Origin: JAAYEA01 sp012689325
GTDB taxonomy: Bacteria; Chloroflexota; Anaerolineae; JAAYEA01
Direction: 5' to 3'
Assembly (NCBI GenBank): GCA_036841525.1
Contig: DAITVZ010000014.1
Span: 9,923-73,922, forward strand
DNA length: 64,000 nucleotides
Shown: positions 32,935 to 40,333 of the stretch, one piece after another
Layout: the number at the start of each line of letters is the position of its first letter
Numbering within the stretch: the first letter of the stretch is position 1
Notes under the pieces: model-generated
Seen by the model: only the letters and a program-made list of their open reading frames with translations
Databases searched by the model: none
Told to the model about the DNA's origin: nothing
Translations under genes and position numbers: made by a program

Positions 32935-34161
32935 TTACTCCAGGCTGGCCAGCTTGACGCTCGGGTCCGCGAGCTTGTCGGCGGGGAGGGCCTGCCCCTT
33001 GCGAATCCACTTGCCCACGAGCTTGTCCATCCCCTCTTGCGGCGGGTCGATGGTAAAGGCCGCCACCAGCTTGCCGCCCTTGAGCCACCAGGCGGTGAAG
33101 GGCCCCTTCTCCAGGTCGCCGCGGTGGACCACCTGATCGGCGCCCTCGGTATCGCCCCAGAACTCCCAGCCCATGTGAAAGACATCCGAGTAGAAGTACG
33201 GCACGGCCTTGTAGGGCTCGTGGTCGCCGAGCATGTTGGCGGCGGCGGCGCGGCCCTGGCGGCGGGCGGTGTCCCAGTGCTCGATGCGGCGCTCCCGGCC
33301 AAAGGTCGTCTCCGGGAAGCGGGCGATATCGCCCACGGCATAGACGCCGGGGAGGTTGGTCTCCAGGTACTCGTTCACCACCACGCCGTCCTGGAGCGCC
33401 AGCCCCGTCCCCTCCCATAGCTCGGTGGCCGGGACCACGCCGATGCCCGCCACCACCAGGTCGGCGGGGAGCTCACGCCCGTCCGAGAGGACGACCGTGG
33501 AGACGGTGCCCTGGCCCTTGAAGGCGGTCACGCCGGCGCCGGGGAGGATGGTGACGCCCTTGGCGCGGTAAAAGCGCTGGAAAAAGTCGGACATCTCGGG
33601 GGTGAAGAAGCGTTGCCAGACGCGCCCCTCGGGAAAGACCAGGGTGGTGGGGACGCCCATCTGGGTCAGGTTGGCGGCCATCTCCATGCCGATGAAGGAG
33701 CCGCCCACCACCACCGCCTGCTTGGCGCCTTTGGCCGCCTTCTGGATCGCCTCCACGTCGGGCATCCAGCGGAGGTAGAGGACGTTGCCCAGCTCGGCGC
33801 CGGGGACGCGCAGGGTGCGGGCGCGGCAGCCGTTGGCGATCATGAGCTGCTCGTAGCCGATCTCGTCGCCCTGGGCGGTGTGCAGCCGCTTCTGGGCCAG
33901 GTCGGCGCGGGTGACGGTGGTGTTGAGCCAGAGGTCGATGCCGCTCTCCTCGTAAAAGTTGGCCGGGTTGATGAGGATGTCGTCCAGTGTCTCTTCGCCG
34001 CGGATGAACTCTTTGGAGATGTGCGGGCGCTGGTAGGGGGCGGTGGTGTCCGCCGAGACGATGGCGAGCTCGCCTTTGGCGATGCCGCGTTTGGCGAACT
34101 CTTTGGCGGCATAGCCGGCGGCCACGCCCCCGCCGAGGATGACGTATTTGTAGCTTTTCAT
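32935..34161 (-). CDS. FAD/NAD(P)-dependent oxidoreductase (AIF / monodehydroascorbate-reductase-like)
   Basis: 408 residues counted from an ATG with AAGGAGG 4-5 bp upstream. FAD-binding YKYVILGGGVAAGYAAKEFA at the N-terminus, NAD-binding VVVGGSFIGMEMAANL near 150, and LPGVYAVGDIARFPE near 280 that closes the FAD site. The C-terminal domain (FYSDVFHMGWEFWGD) resembles AIF-like reductases of ferredoxins or radicals. Unusually, the reading frame upstream of this ATG is open through a repeat into the hepT gene, so a 539-residue HepT fusion is also possible. Confidence 0.88.
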   Translation of the reverse strand: MKSYKYVILGGGVAAGYAAKEFAKRGIAKGELAIVSADTTAPYQRPHISKEFIRGEETLDDILINPANFYEESGIDLWLNTTVTRADLAQKRLHTAQGDEIGYEQLMIANGCRARTLRVPGAELGNVLYLRWMPDVEAIQKAAKGAKQAVVVGGSFIGMEMAANLTQMGVPTTLVFPEGRVWQRFFTPEMSDFFQRFYRAKGVTILPGAGVTAFKGQGTVSTVVLSDGRELPADLVVAGIGVVPATELWEGTGLALQDGVVVNEYLETNLPGVYAVGDIARFPETTFGRERRIEHWDTARRQGRAAAANMLGDHEPYKAVPYFYSDVFHMGWEFWGDTEGADQVVHRGDLEKGPFTAWWLKGGKLVAAFTIDPPQEGMDKLVGKWIRKGQALPADKLADPSVKLASLE

Positions 34162-34554
34162 GGGGCCTCCTTGGGCGCGTATCGCAGATCGCGTATCGCT
34201 TATGGTGGAATCCGAGACAGCTTCCAGGTCTTGCATTCGTTGGACGGCCACCTGCAGAGCAGGGACGTCGCGCGTGGCGGTGAACCACACGACGGACCAG
34301 TCCACACTGAAATAGGCATGGACAGCCATGTTGCGAAAGCCGATCACATCCGGCCAAGGTACCTCGGCATGTCGGTTTCGCAGGTCAGGCCCCAGGCGGG
34401 CAGCCGCTTCGCCAATGACGATCAGCTTTTGCAGTACGGCGCTCTGCCGCAGTTCGTCCGCCATGAACGCGTCTTGGGGGATCCCGCCGATGAAGCGGCG
34501 GATCGCGTCGGCGGCTTCACTGATATCGGACAGGTAGAGAAGATCACGCCGCAT
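34162..34554 (-). CDS. hepT: HepT-type toxin lacking its own stop codon
   Basis: About 115 residues of a HEPN-domain minimal toxin: MRRDLLYLSDISEAADAIRR at the start and the catalytic R-x4-H-x-Y motif at R74, H79, Y81 (FRNMAVHAYF). HepT proteins are RNases neutralised by the MntA nucleotidyltransferase, whose gene overlaps the hepT start by 11 bp. After residue 112 the frame continues, without a stop, through a GCGAT repeat (residues about 113-131, SDSTISDTRSAIRAQGGP) straight into the oxidoreductase. A normal C-terminus seems to have been lost to the repeat. Confidence 0.82.
34173..34205. repeat. Half GCGAT-type repeat between hepT and the oxidoreductase
   Basis: Minus-strand units AGCGATACGCGATCTGCGATACGC read through in frame; see the hepT entry. 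Only one arm of the composite palindrome is present. Confidence 0.72.
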
Positions 34555-34846
34555 AGATCACCTCGGCGCTAGCCAGCACCTGATCGCGGATGAGCGGCTT
34601 GAGCCCGGACTGGATCACCAAGTCCACTGGCCGTCTCAGCAGGGTCTCCAGCTCGCGTTTCATCCGCCCCAGGTCCAGAAAGCCGACCTGGGCGCCGTGC
34701 TCGAAAACGACCAGCACGTCAATATCGCTATCTGGCCGGAAGGCCTCGGTCAGAATCGAGCCAAAGAACGATAGGCGGCTGATCCGGTTGCGCCGGCAGA
34801 ACCTCGCCAGTTCGGTGTGCGGTATCTCGACCTGCGCCTTGCCCAT
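34544..34846 (-). CDS. mntA: MntA-type nucleotidyltransferase antitoxin
   Basis: 100 residues with the minimal nucleotidyltransferase signature G29-S30 ... S40-D41-x-D43 (FFGSILTEAFRPDSDIDVLV) and a third aspartate at D75 (PVDLVI). MntA antitoxins inactivate HepT by AMPylation of its active-site tyrosine. The gene overlaps hepT by 11 bp, the expected antitoxin-toxin order. It lies back to back with the end of the GNAT gene at 34886. Confidence 0.9.
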   Translation of the reverse strand: MGKAQVEIPHTELARFCRRNRISRLSFFGSILTEAFRPDSDIDVLVVFEHGAQVGFLDLGRMKRELETLLRRPVDLVIQSGLKPLIRDQVLASAEVIYAA

Positions 34847-34885
34847 GGCCTTGCTCTCCTTAGGTTATCTAGCCACTATACCCCG

Positions 34886-35680
34886 TTAGCTCTGCTGCGG
34901 AATGACATAGGTCATGCGACCGACGTAAGTGAAGCCGACCTTACGGGCGGCGGCCTGGGAGGCGCGGTTGTCCTCGCCGGTGCTCCAGACGGGGGTGAGC
35001 GCCTCGGCCTGGGCGGCCTGGGCCACCAGGGAGGCCGCCGCGGCGCAAAGCCCCCGCCGCCGGTAGGGCTCCAGCGTGTGCACGCCGATGTCGGCGTAGC
35101 GCGGCCCCCGCGCGGAGAGCTGGGCGGTGGCCACCACGCGCCCGTCCACGATCCCCGCGGCGACATACCCCTCGGCCAGCAGGGCCCGCGCGCCCATAAG
35201 GCGCAGCCCGCCGCCGCGCAGCTCGGGCGGGGCGGCCTCCAGCAGCGGCGCGTCGTCGGGCGCCAGCAGCCGCACGGCCGGGTGAGGCCAGAGAAGGGCC
35301 GGGCGCTGGAGGGCATAGTGCAGGTCGCCGTAATAGCGCACCGCCACGCCCAGCTCTTGGGCCATCAGCTCGCCCAGCGCCGGGGCGAGCTCGTCGGCGA
35401 CCTCCACGCAGGTCCAGCCGGGGACGCCGCGCAGCAGCTCCCACAGGGCCGCCGCGTCGGCGCCATAGCCGGTGGGCTCCTCGGGGGCGTCGTCGGTCTG
35501 GACCACGGCGGCGCGGAAATGGGGCAGCTCGCCCAGGATGTAGGCGCGGGCCTGGCCGCGCAACAGCCGGGCCACGGCGATGGCGGTAAAGGGGGAATCG
35601 CCCAGAATAGACCCTAAAGGTTCTCCTAAACCTTTAGGGTCTGTGGAGAGCGCGCTATAGCCGTCGTTCCCAGTAGTCAT
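34886..35680 (-). CDS. GNAT acetyltransferase (FR47/ZmaR-like)
   Basis: 264 residues. The C-terminal acetyl-CoA fold has ADIGVHTLEPYRRRGLCAAA (motif A with R-R-x-G) and WSTGEDNRASQAAARKVGF. Substrate unknown. The start overlaps the upstream GNAT gene by 26 bp and CAGGAGCG precedes the ATG. A perfect 14-bp-arm palindrome (35609-35642) is inserted in frame near the N-terminus and encodes TDPKGLGEPLGSI, so the first 30 residues are unlikely to be conserved. Confidence 0.82.
   Translation of the reverse strand: MTTGNDGYSALSTDPKGLGEPLGSILGDSPFTAIAVARLLRGQARAYILGELPHFRAAVVQTDDAPEEPTGYGADAAALWELLRGVPGWTCVEVADELAPALGELMAQELGVAVRYYGDLHYALQRPALLWPHPAVRLLAPDDAPLLEAAPPELRGGGLRLMGARALLAEGYVAAGIVDGRVVATAQLSARGPRYADIGVHTLEPYRRRGLCAAAASLVAQAAQAEALTPVWSTGEDNRASQAAARKVGFTYVGRMTYVIPQQS
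35609..35642. repeat. In-frame palindromic element inside a GNAT gene
   Basis: AGACCCTAAAGGTT (35609-35622) and its exact complement (35629-35642) with a 6-nt loop. It is locally AT-richer than the surrounding gene, and is read through as part of the coding sequence. Confidence 0.85.
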
Positions 35681-36530
35681 AGGTGCGCTCCTGGACGAAC
35701 CCGGCGGACTGGTAGAGCGAGAGCGCCCGCTCGTTGCGGGCCTCCACCTCGAGCAGGATAGCGGCGGGGCGGCGTTCCCGCAAGAGCGCCACGGCGCGGG
35801 CCAGCAGCTCGCGGCCCAGCCCCTGCCCGCGGTATTCGGGGCGGATGCCCAGCCCATAGACCCAGCCCTCCTGCGCGTTGGCGCGGAGGTCGACCTTGCC
35901 GACGATGCGGCCATCCAGCCAGGCGGCGTAGGTGGTCGAGTCGGGCTGCCCCAGCATGTCGCGCAGGATCTCCAGTTGCTCCTCCACGCCGCCGCCGAAA
36001 TAGAGGGCGTTCTGCTCCGCCAGCTCGCGGAGGTCGGCGCCGGCGGCGGGGCGCAGCCGCAGCCGCGGGGCCTCGGGCGGCGGGGCAGCGCGGGCGGGGT
36101 CCAGCCGCATGCGGTACTCGGTAAAGGCCACGCCGGCGCCGACGTGGCGGGCAAAGCCGCCGCCCGCCGCCGAGGCGCGGTCGCAGACGAGGAGGATGCG
36201 CTGGGCGGCGCGCAGGGCGCACTGGGTCACGGCGACCTCCCAGAGCCGCGTAAAGATGCCTCTCCGTTGATAGGCAGGGTCCACCAGCCCGCTGGCCTCC
36301 ACCTCGCTGGCGGTGTACTGAAAGAGCCCCAGGTAGCCGACCCAGCGGCCGTCGCAGGCGTAAAAGAGGTCGCTGCTGCGCGAGCTGTCGCGCGCGGCGA
36401 GGGTGTCCCAGTTGATGCGCACGTGCACGCCCTCGCGGCGGCGGCAGTCGTCCACCAGCCCGCGCACGGCGGCGATCTCGTCCTCGCGCAGGCCATATTT
36501 CTTGTATAGGCCGTCCTCGGTGGGTAGCAT
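35655..36530 (-). CDS. GNAT acetyltransferase, two-domain
   Basis: 291 residues. An N-terminal GNAT-like half (VDPAYQRRGIFTRLWEVAV) is followed by a complete C-terminal GNAT domain (GWVYGLGIRPEYRGQGLGREL, LEVEARNERALSLYQSAGFV). Two copies of the R/Q-x-x-G-x-G/I loop suggest a tandem acetyltransferase with one possibly degenerate half. The chosen ATG lacks a strong ribosome binding site; a longer frame would start upstream of the predicted transcription start and is rejected. First gene of a two-gene GNAT operon. Confidence 0.83.
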   Translation of the reverse strand: MLPTEDGLYKKYGLREDEIAAVRGLVDDCRRREGVHVRINWDTLAARDSSRSSDLFYACDGRWVGYLGLFQYTASEVEASGLVDPAYQRRGIFTRLWEVAVTQCALRAAQRILLVCDRASAAGGGFARHVGAGVAFTEYRMRLDPARAAPPPEAPRLRLRPAAGADLRELAEQNALYFGGGVEEQLEILRDMLGQPDSTTYAAWLDGRIVGKVDLRANAQEGWVYGLGIRPEYRGQGLGRELLARAVALLRERRPAAILLEVEARNERALSLYQSAGFVQERTYDYWERRL

Positions 36531-36561
36531 GTCGGTGCGTGCTCCGATGTGGTGATGAGCT

Positions 36562-36590
36562 AGGATAGCGCAGAACGGGCGAGGCGTCAA
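36562..36590 (-). promoter_or_regulatory. Promoter of the GNAT pair
   Basis: Minus-strand TTGACG (36585-36590) and TATCCT (36562-36567), 17-bp spacing, divergent from the DUF1080 promoter. Confidence 0.68.
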
Positions 36591-36606
36591 AACGCGCCTC
36601 GCGCGC

Positions 36607-36634
36607 TTGACAAGCGGCCCGAGTTGACTATGCT
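36607..36634 (+). promoter_or_regulatory. Promoter of the DUF1080 gene
   Basis: TTGACA (36607-36612) and TATGCT (36629-36634), 16-bp spacing, 36 bp before the ATG. Confidence 0.7.
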
Positions 36635-36669
36635 GCGAGCGAGGTTGATTCCAGAAAGGAGATACCCAA

Positions 36670-37401
36670 ATGGACCCCAAACCCAAAGCACCAGTCGGCT
36701 ATGACGATACCCCCTTGATCCCCGGCACCCTCTGGCGGGTGCACGATGGGCGTCGGCCCCAGCCCAAGGTCGTGACCGCGGCGCCGGGCCAGCCCCCCTC
36801 GGACGCCGTCGTCCTCTTTGACGGCAAGGACCTCTCGGCCTGGAAGAGCGCCAAGGATGGCACGGCCGCCGGGTGGAAGGTGGAGCACGGCTACATGGAG
36901 GTCGTCCACGGCGCCGGCGCCATCCAGACCAAGGAGCATTTCGGCGATTGCCAGTTGCACCTGGAATGGGCCACCCCCGCCGTGGTGGAGGGCGATAGCC
37001 AGGGCCGCGGCAATAGCGGCGTCTTTTTCCTGGGCAAATACGAGATCCAGGTGCTGGACAGCTATAACAATGTGACCTATGCCGACGGCCACGCCGGGGC
37101 CATCTATGGCCAGTACCCGCCGCTGGCGAACGCCATGCGCGGCCCGGGCGAGTGGAACGTCTATGACATGGTCTTTATCGCGCCGCGCTGGGACGGCACG
37201 GGCAAGCTGATCAGCCCGGCCTATATCACCGTGTTCCTGAACGGCGTGCTGGTGCAGCACTGCCAGTCGGTGCAGGGCCCCACCGGCCACAAGACCGTCT
37301 CTAGCTATGACAACCCGCACCCGCCCACGGGGCCGCTGGAGCTGCAGGACCACCGCAACCCGGTGCGCTTCCGCAACATCTGGATCCGCCCGCTGGGCTA
37401 A
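36670..37401 (+). CDS. DUF1080 (3-keto-disaccharide hydrolase-like) protein
   Basis: 243 residues. VVLFDGKDLSAWKSAKDG, WKVEHGYMEV, GNSGVFFLGKYEIQVLDSY and the C-terminal LQDHRNPVRFRNIWIRPL are diagnostic of DUF1080, a concanavalin-like fold; characterised members hydrolyse 3-keto-glycosides. Unlike many relatives it shows no signal peptide or lipobox, so it is probably cytoplasmic, where the Gfo/Idh/MocA oxidoreductases could supply keto-sugars. AAAGGAG precedes the ATG. It is followed 22 bp later by an isomerase gene. Confidence 0.9.
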   Translation: MDPKPKAPVGYDDTPLIPGTLWRVHDGRRPQPKVVTAAPGQPPSDAVVLFDGKDLSAWKSAKDGTAAGWKVEHGYMEVVHGAGAIQTKEHFGDCQLHLEWATPAVVEGDSQGRGNSGVFFLGKYEIQVLDSYNNVTYADGHAGAIYGQYPPLANAMRGPGEWNVYDMVFIAPRWDGTGKLISPAYITVFLNGVLVQHCQSVQGPTGHKTVSSYDNPHPPTGPLELQDHRNPVRFRNIWIRPLG

Positions 37402-37423
37402 CCACACTTTCGGGGAGAGCGTC

Positions 37424-38194
37424 ATGAAATTGTCTTTGGACACCTATAGCATCGGCAAGAACCTGACCATCCGCGACCTGCTGGAGCTGTTGCCCGCCAA
37501 CGGCTTTCAGGGCGTCGAGTTCCGCTGCGAGTCCAACCAGGCGCACGGCGTCGAGCTGGAGACGCCGGTGGCGGAGCGCCGCCGCATTCGCACGCTGCTG
37601 AACGAGGCGGGGATCGAGGTCTCGTGCCTCTCCACCAGCCAGCGCTACGAGTCGCCGGACCCGGCGGTGCGGGCGCAGGTGATCGAGCGGGTGAAGCGGT
37701 TCGTGGACCTGGCCGCGGACATGGGCTGCGGGCGCATCCGCACCTTTGGCAACGACTTTCCCGCTGGCGTGGACAAGCTGGACGTGGTCAAGTACGTGGG
37801 CGAGTCGCTGCGGGCGGTGGGCGAGCACGCCGCGGACAAGGGCGTGGACGTCCTCTTGGAGATGCACGGGCAGTTCTATTACTGGGAGTACGCCCTGGGC
37901 GCCATCAAGGTCGCCGACCATCCCAACGTGGCGATCAATTATAACTGCGACGAGAAGGACCTGGTGAAGGGGTCGGTGGCTTTCACCTTCAATCAGGTGA
38001 AGGATCACGTCCGGCACGTGCACATGCACGCCCTGGAGAGCCCGGTGTTCCCCTACAAAGAGCTGTTCGGGCTCTTGAAGGGCATGGGCTATGCCAATTT
38101 CTGCTCGCTGGAAGAGGGGTATGGCGACGGCGGGGAGAAAAAGGTGATCGCGCTCTATGCCGCGCTCTATCGGGAGATCCTGGCGCAATCGTAG
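37424..38194 (+). CDS. Sugar phosphate isomerase/epimerase-like TIM-barrel protein
   Basis: 256 residues. Metal-site strands: FQGVEFRCESNQAHGVEL, VLLEMHGQFYYW, INYNCDEKD, VRHVHMHALE and FCSLEEGYGDG. Close in pattern to the isomerase at 53031 (both have a HGVE segment and an N-C-D/N motif). Downstream of DUF1080 in the same transcript; GGGGAGAGCGTC precedes the ATG. May process a keto-sugar released by its neighbour. Confidence 0.87.
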   Translation: MKLSLDTYSIGKNLTIRDLLELLPANGFQGVEFRCESNQAHGVELETPVAERRRIRTLLNEAGIEVSCLSTSQRYESPDPAVRAQVIERVKRFVDLAADMGCGRIRTFGNDFPAGVDKLDVVKYVGESLRAVGEHAADKGVDVLLEMHGQFYYWEYALGAIKVADHPNVAINYNCDEKDLVKGSVAFTFNQVKDHVRHVHMHALESPVFPYKELFGLLKGMGYANFCSLEEGYGDGGEKKVIALYAALYREILAQS

Positions 38195-38219
38195 GCCAGT
38201 CGTCCCGCGCGGATCGTCC

Positions 38220-38250
38220 AGTGACCGGCATGTCTACCATGCCGGTCACT
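38220..38250 (+). terminator. Probable terminator hairpin
   Basis: 13-bp perfect stem (AGTGACCGGCATG and complement) with a 5-nt loop, followed by TTGGTTT rather than a full T-run, 25 bp after the isomerase stop and just before the next promoter. Confidence 0.6.
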
Positions 38251-38254
38251 TGGT

Positions 38255-38283
38255 TTGACAGCGGGGGCATCTGGTGTTACACT
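38255..38283 (+). promoter_or_regulatory. Promoter of the third Gfo operon
   Basis: TTGACA (38255-38260) and TACACT (38278-38283), 17-bp spacing, 70 bp before the ATG. Confidence 0.76.
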
Positions 38284-38292
38284 GGGCCGCGT

Positions 38293-38304
38293 ATAAACGT
38301 TTAG
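38293..38304 (+). promoter_or_regulatory. LacI-type operator matching those at 23227
   Basis: ATAAACGTTTAG: 11 of 12 bases identical to each operator in front of the LacI gene, at the same place relative to the promoter (just past the start site). These were the only occurrences of the AAACGTTT core noticed when reading the 64 kb. Confidence 0.82.
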
Positions 38305-38352
38305 ATGACGCCCGAGCCAATCGAGAATTGCTGACAAGGAGGCAATATCGCC

Positions 38353-39423
38353 ATGCCAAAGGAATTCCGTGTTGGGATCGTGGGCGCCGCGTCCAGCTAT
38401 AGCCTGCACTACCCGGAGGCGCTGAACAAGCTCCCCGGCGTCAAGGCGGTGGGGATGGCCCACCTGGACCGCGACCCCCGATACATTCGCGATTCGCTGA
38501 ACCTGTGGTGGCTGGCCAAGTACCCCAAGACCGTCGAGGGGATGGCCGACCGCTGGGGGCTCAAGGTCTATGAGCAGGCCGAAGAGATGTACGACGACGC
38601 CAACCTGGACGCCGTCTGCATCTGCACCGAGGACTATTTGCACCTCTACCACGCCAAGCTGGCGATGGAGCGGGGGCTGCACGTCTTTGTCCCCAAGCCC
38701 TTCGCCAAGTCCGTGGAGGAGGCGACGGAGCTTTTCGGCATGGCCAAGGAGAAGGGCGTCGTGGCCGTGGGCAGCCTGCCGCACCGCCACCGCGCCAACT
38801 CGGTGCTGGCCAGCCAGTTGATCGACGAGGGGGCCATCGGCCGGCCGATCTCGGGGCATTTCACCATCGACCACCACATCACCCTGGGCGGCTGGAAGAG
38901 CGACCCCTCCATGGCCTCCGGCCCCGAGTACGAGATCGGCTTTTACGTCTTTGACCAGATGCGCATGATGATGATGCGCGACGTGGCCACGGTGACGGCG
39001 CTGGCCGCCAACCTCGACCACCGCGGCATCCCCTTCATCGACAACGCCAAGTGCCTGGTGCAGTGCGAAAACGGCGCGCTGGCCTCCATCGATCTCTTGC
39101 TGGGGATGCACCAGCACTTTCCGGGCGGCCGCACCCTGTACGTGGTGGGCGACGAGGGCGCGCTGGCGGTGGAGCCGGTGGAGGGCGGCAAGGAAGTCGT
39201 GGCCATCTATACCCCCGACGGCAGCAAGCGGGTGGACGTCCCGAGCTGGAACCCCTTCGAGCGCGAGCTGGGCGCCTGGATGGAGATCTGCCGGGGCGAC
39301 GGCAACGCCGCGGCGTGGCAGGAAGAGGACTTGAAGACGCTGGAGCTGATCTCGGCGTTCAAGCAGGCCCATCAGTGCGGCGGCACGGTGACGCTGCGCT
39401 GCGTGCAAATGGTCGAAGGGTAG
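38353..39423 (+). CDS. Gfo/Idh/MocA-family oxidoreductase, divergent
   Basis: 356 residues. FRVGIVGAASSYSLHYPEAL replaces the usual GxGxxG loop, the E-K-P motif reads FVPKPFAKS, and the region of the usual catalytic H/D pair reads YEIGFYVFDQM. The fold assignment is firm, but the variant residues suggest altered chemistry or a different substrate. AAGGAGGCAATATCGCC precedes the ATG. First gene of an operon with its own LacI-type operator. Confidence 0.84.
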   Translation: MPKEFRVGIVGAASSYSLHYPEALNKLPGVKAVGMAHLDRDPRYIRDSLNLWWLAKYPKTVEGMADRWGLKVYEQAEEMYDDANLDAVCICTEDYLHLYHAKLAMERGLHVFVPKPFAKSVEEATELFGMAKEKGVVAVGSLPHRHRANSVLASQLIDEGAIGRPISGHFTIDHHITLGGWKSDPSMASGPEYEIGFYVFDQMRMMMMRDVATVTALAANLDHRGIPFIDNAKCLVQCENGALASIDLLLGMHQHFPGGRTLYVVGDEGALAVEPVEGGKEVVAIYTPDGSKRVDVPSWNPFERELGAWMEICRGDGNAAAWQEEDLKTLELISAFKQAHQCGGTVTLRCVQMVEG

Positions 39424-39426
39424 GCG

Positions 39427-39523
39427 CTGATCGCTAATCGCTGATCGCAGGGCGCGGATAACGCCAGTTCTGGTCCTGCGATACGCGATCTGCGATAAGC
39501 GATTTGCGATACGCGATACGCTA
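39427..39523. repeat. GCGAT-type composite palindromic repeat
   Basis: Left arm GCTGATCGCTAATCGCTGAT, spacer with GGATAACGCCAGTTCTGGTC, right arm GCGATACGCGATCTGCGATA extended by further GCGAT units. Ends at the ribosome binding site of the deacetylase gene. Confidence 0.8.
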
Positions 39524-39536
39524 GAGGAGCGAGCTC

Positions 39537-40319
39537 ATGGACTGGTACGGACATTCCTTCGCTTTCAAGATTCGGGTGGACGTCGAGCACGTGGAGTCGC
39601 AGCGGTATATCGGCGACTTTCGGCTGGAAAAGGTGTCCATGGTCAACTGGCTGGACATCCTCGACGAGATGAACGTCAAGCTGTCTTTCTGTGTGCTGGG
39701 CATCACCGCCGAGCTGTACCCTGACATGGTCGGCGATGTGGTGGCGCGCGGGCACGAGGTCTATGGCCACGGCATGTACCACGAGCCGGGCTTTCAGGGG
39801 CGGCCCTTCCGCGAGCAGCGCCACGAGATGCTGCGCATGAAGCAATCGCTGGAGGCCGCCATCGGCAAGCCCATCCGCGGCGTCGGCATCCCGCACCACG
39901 GGCTGGCGGATGAGAACACCCTCCGCGCCGCCGCCGAGGTGGGGCTGGAGTACGCCGAGGGACGCATCCGCGCCAAGGGGTCGGTGCTGCCGCAGTGGCG
40001 CCAGATCGAGGGGACCGACCTGAAGATATTGGTCCCGGGCGACCAGGGGCGCGGCTTTACGGACGAGTGCGACCGGCGGCCCTACTGGGCGCTCAAGCAC
40101 GAGGAGGCCTTTAACCCGCCCGGCGCGCTCAAAAAGTGGAAGGCCGGCATCGATTGGGCCAAGAGCACCGGCGGCATGGCCAGCCTGGTCATCCATCCCT
40201 GGATGCTGATGGTGAACGCCGGCGAGCTCAAGGTCGCCAAGGAGATCATCCGCTACGCCGTGGACGAGGGCGCGTGGATGGCGACGGTGGACGGTTTGAT
40301 CGAGTTAGCAAACAAATAA
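39537..40319 (+). CDS. Polysaccharide deacetylase-family (CE4-like) protein
   Basis: 260 residues. The NodB-type fold shows the first-motif aspartates in IRVDVEHVES, a H-x3-H metal pair in YGHGMYHEPGFQ (about 78-83), GVGIPHHGLADENTL, and a final strand ending LVIHPWML. No signal peptide, so action in the cytoplasm is likely. Members of this branch act on small N-acyl or amide compounds as well as polysaccharides. GAGGAGCGAGCTC precedes the ATG; within the operon started at 38353. Confidence 0.82.
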   Translation: MDWYGHSFAFKIRVDVEHVESQRYIGDFRLEKVSMVNWLDILDEMNVKLSFCVLGITAELYPDMVGDVVARGHEVYGHGMYHEPGFQGRPFREQRHEMLRMKQSLEAAIGKPIRGVGIPHHGLADENTLRAAAEVGLEYAEGRIRAKGSVLPQWRQIEGTDLKILVPGDQGRGFTDECDRRPYWALKHEEAFNPPGALKKWKAGIDWAKSTGGMASLVIHPWMLMVNAGELKVAKEIIRYAVDEGAWMATVDGLIELANK

Positions 40320-40333
40320 GGAGTTTGTGTTCC

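Noticed and set aside
39427..39523. GCGAT unit arrays as possible CRISPR arrays
   Set aside because: Units are too short and irregular, there are no constant-length spacers, arms are inverted rather than direct, and no cas genes are nearby.
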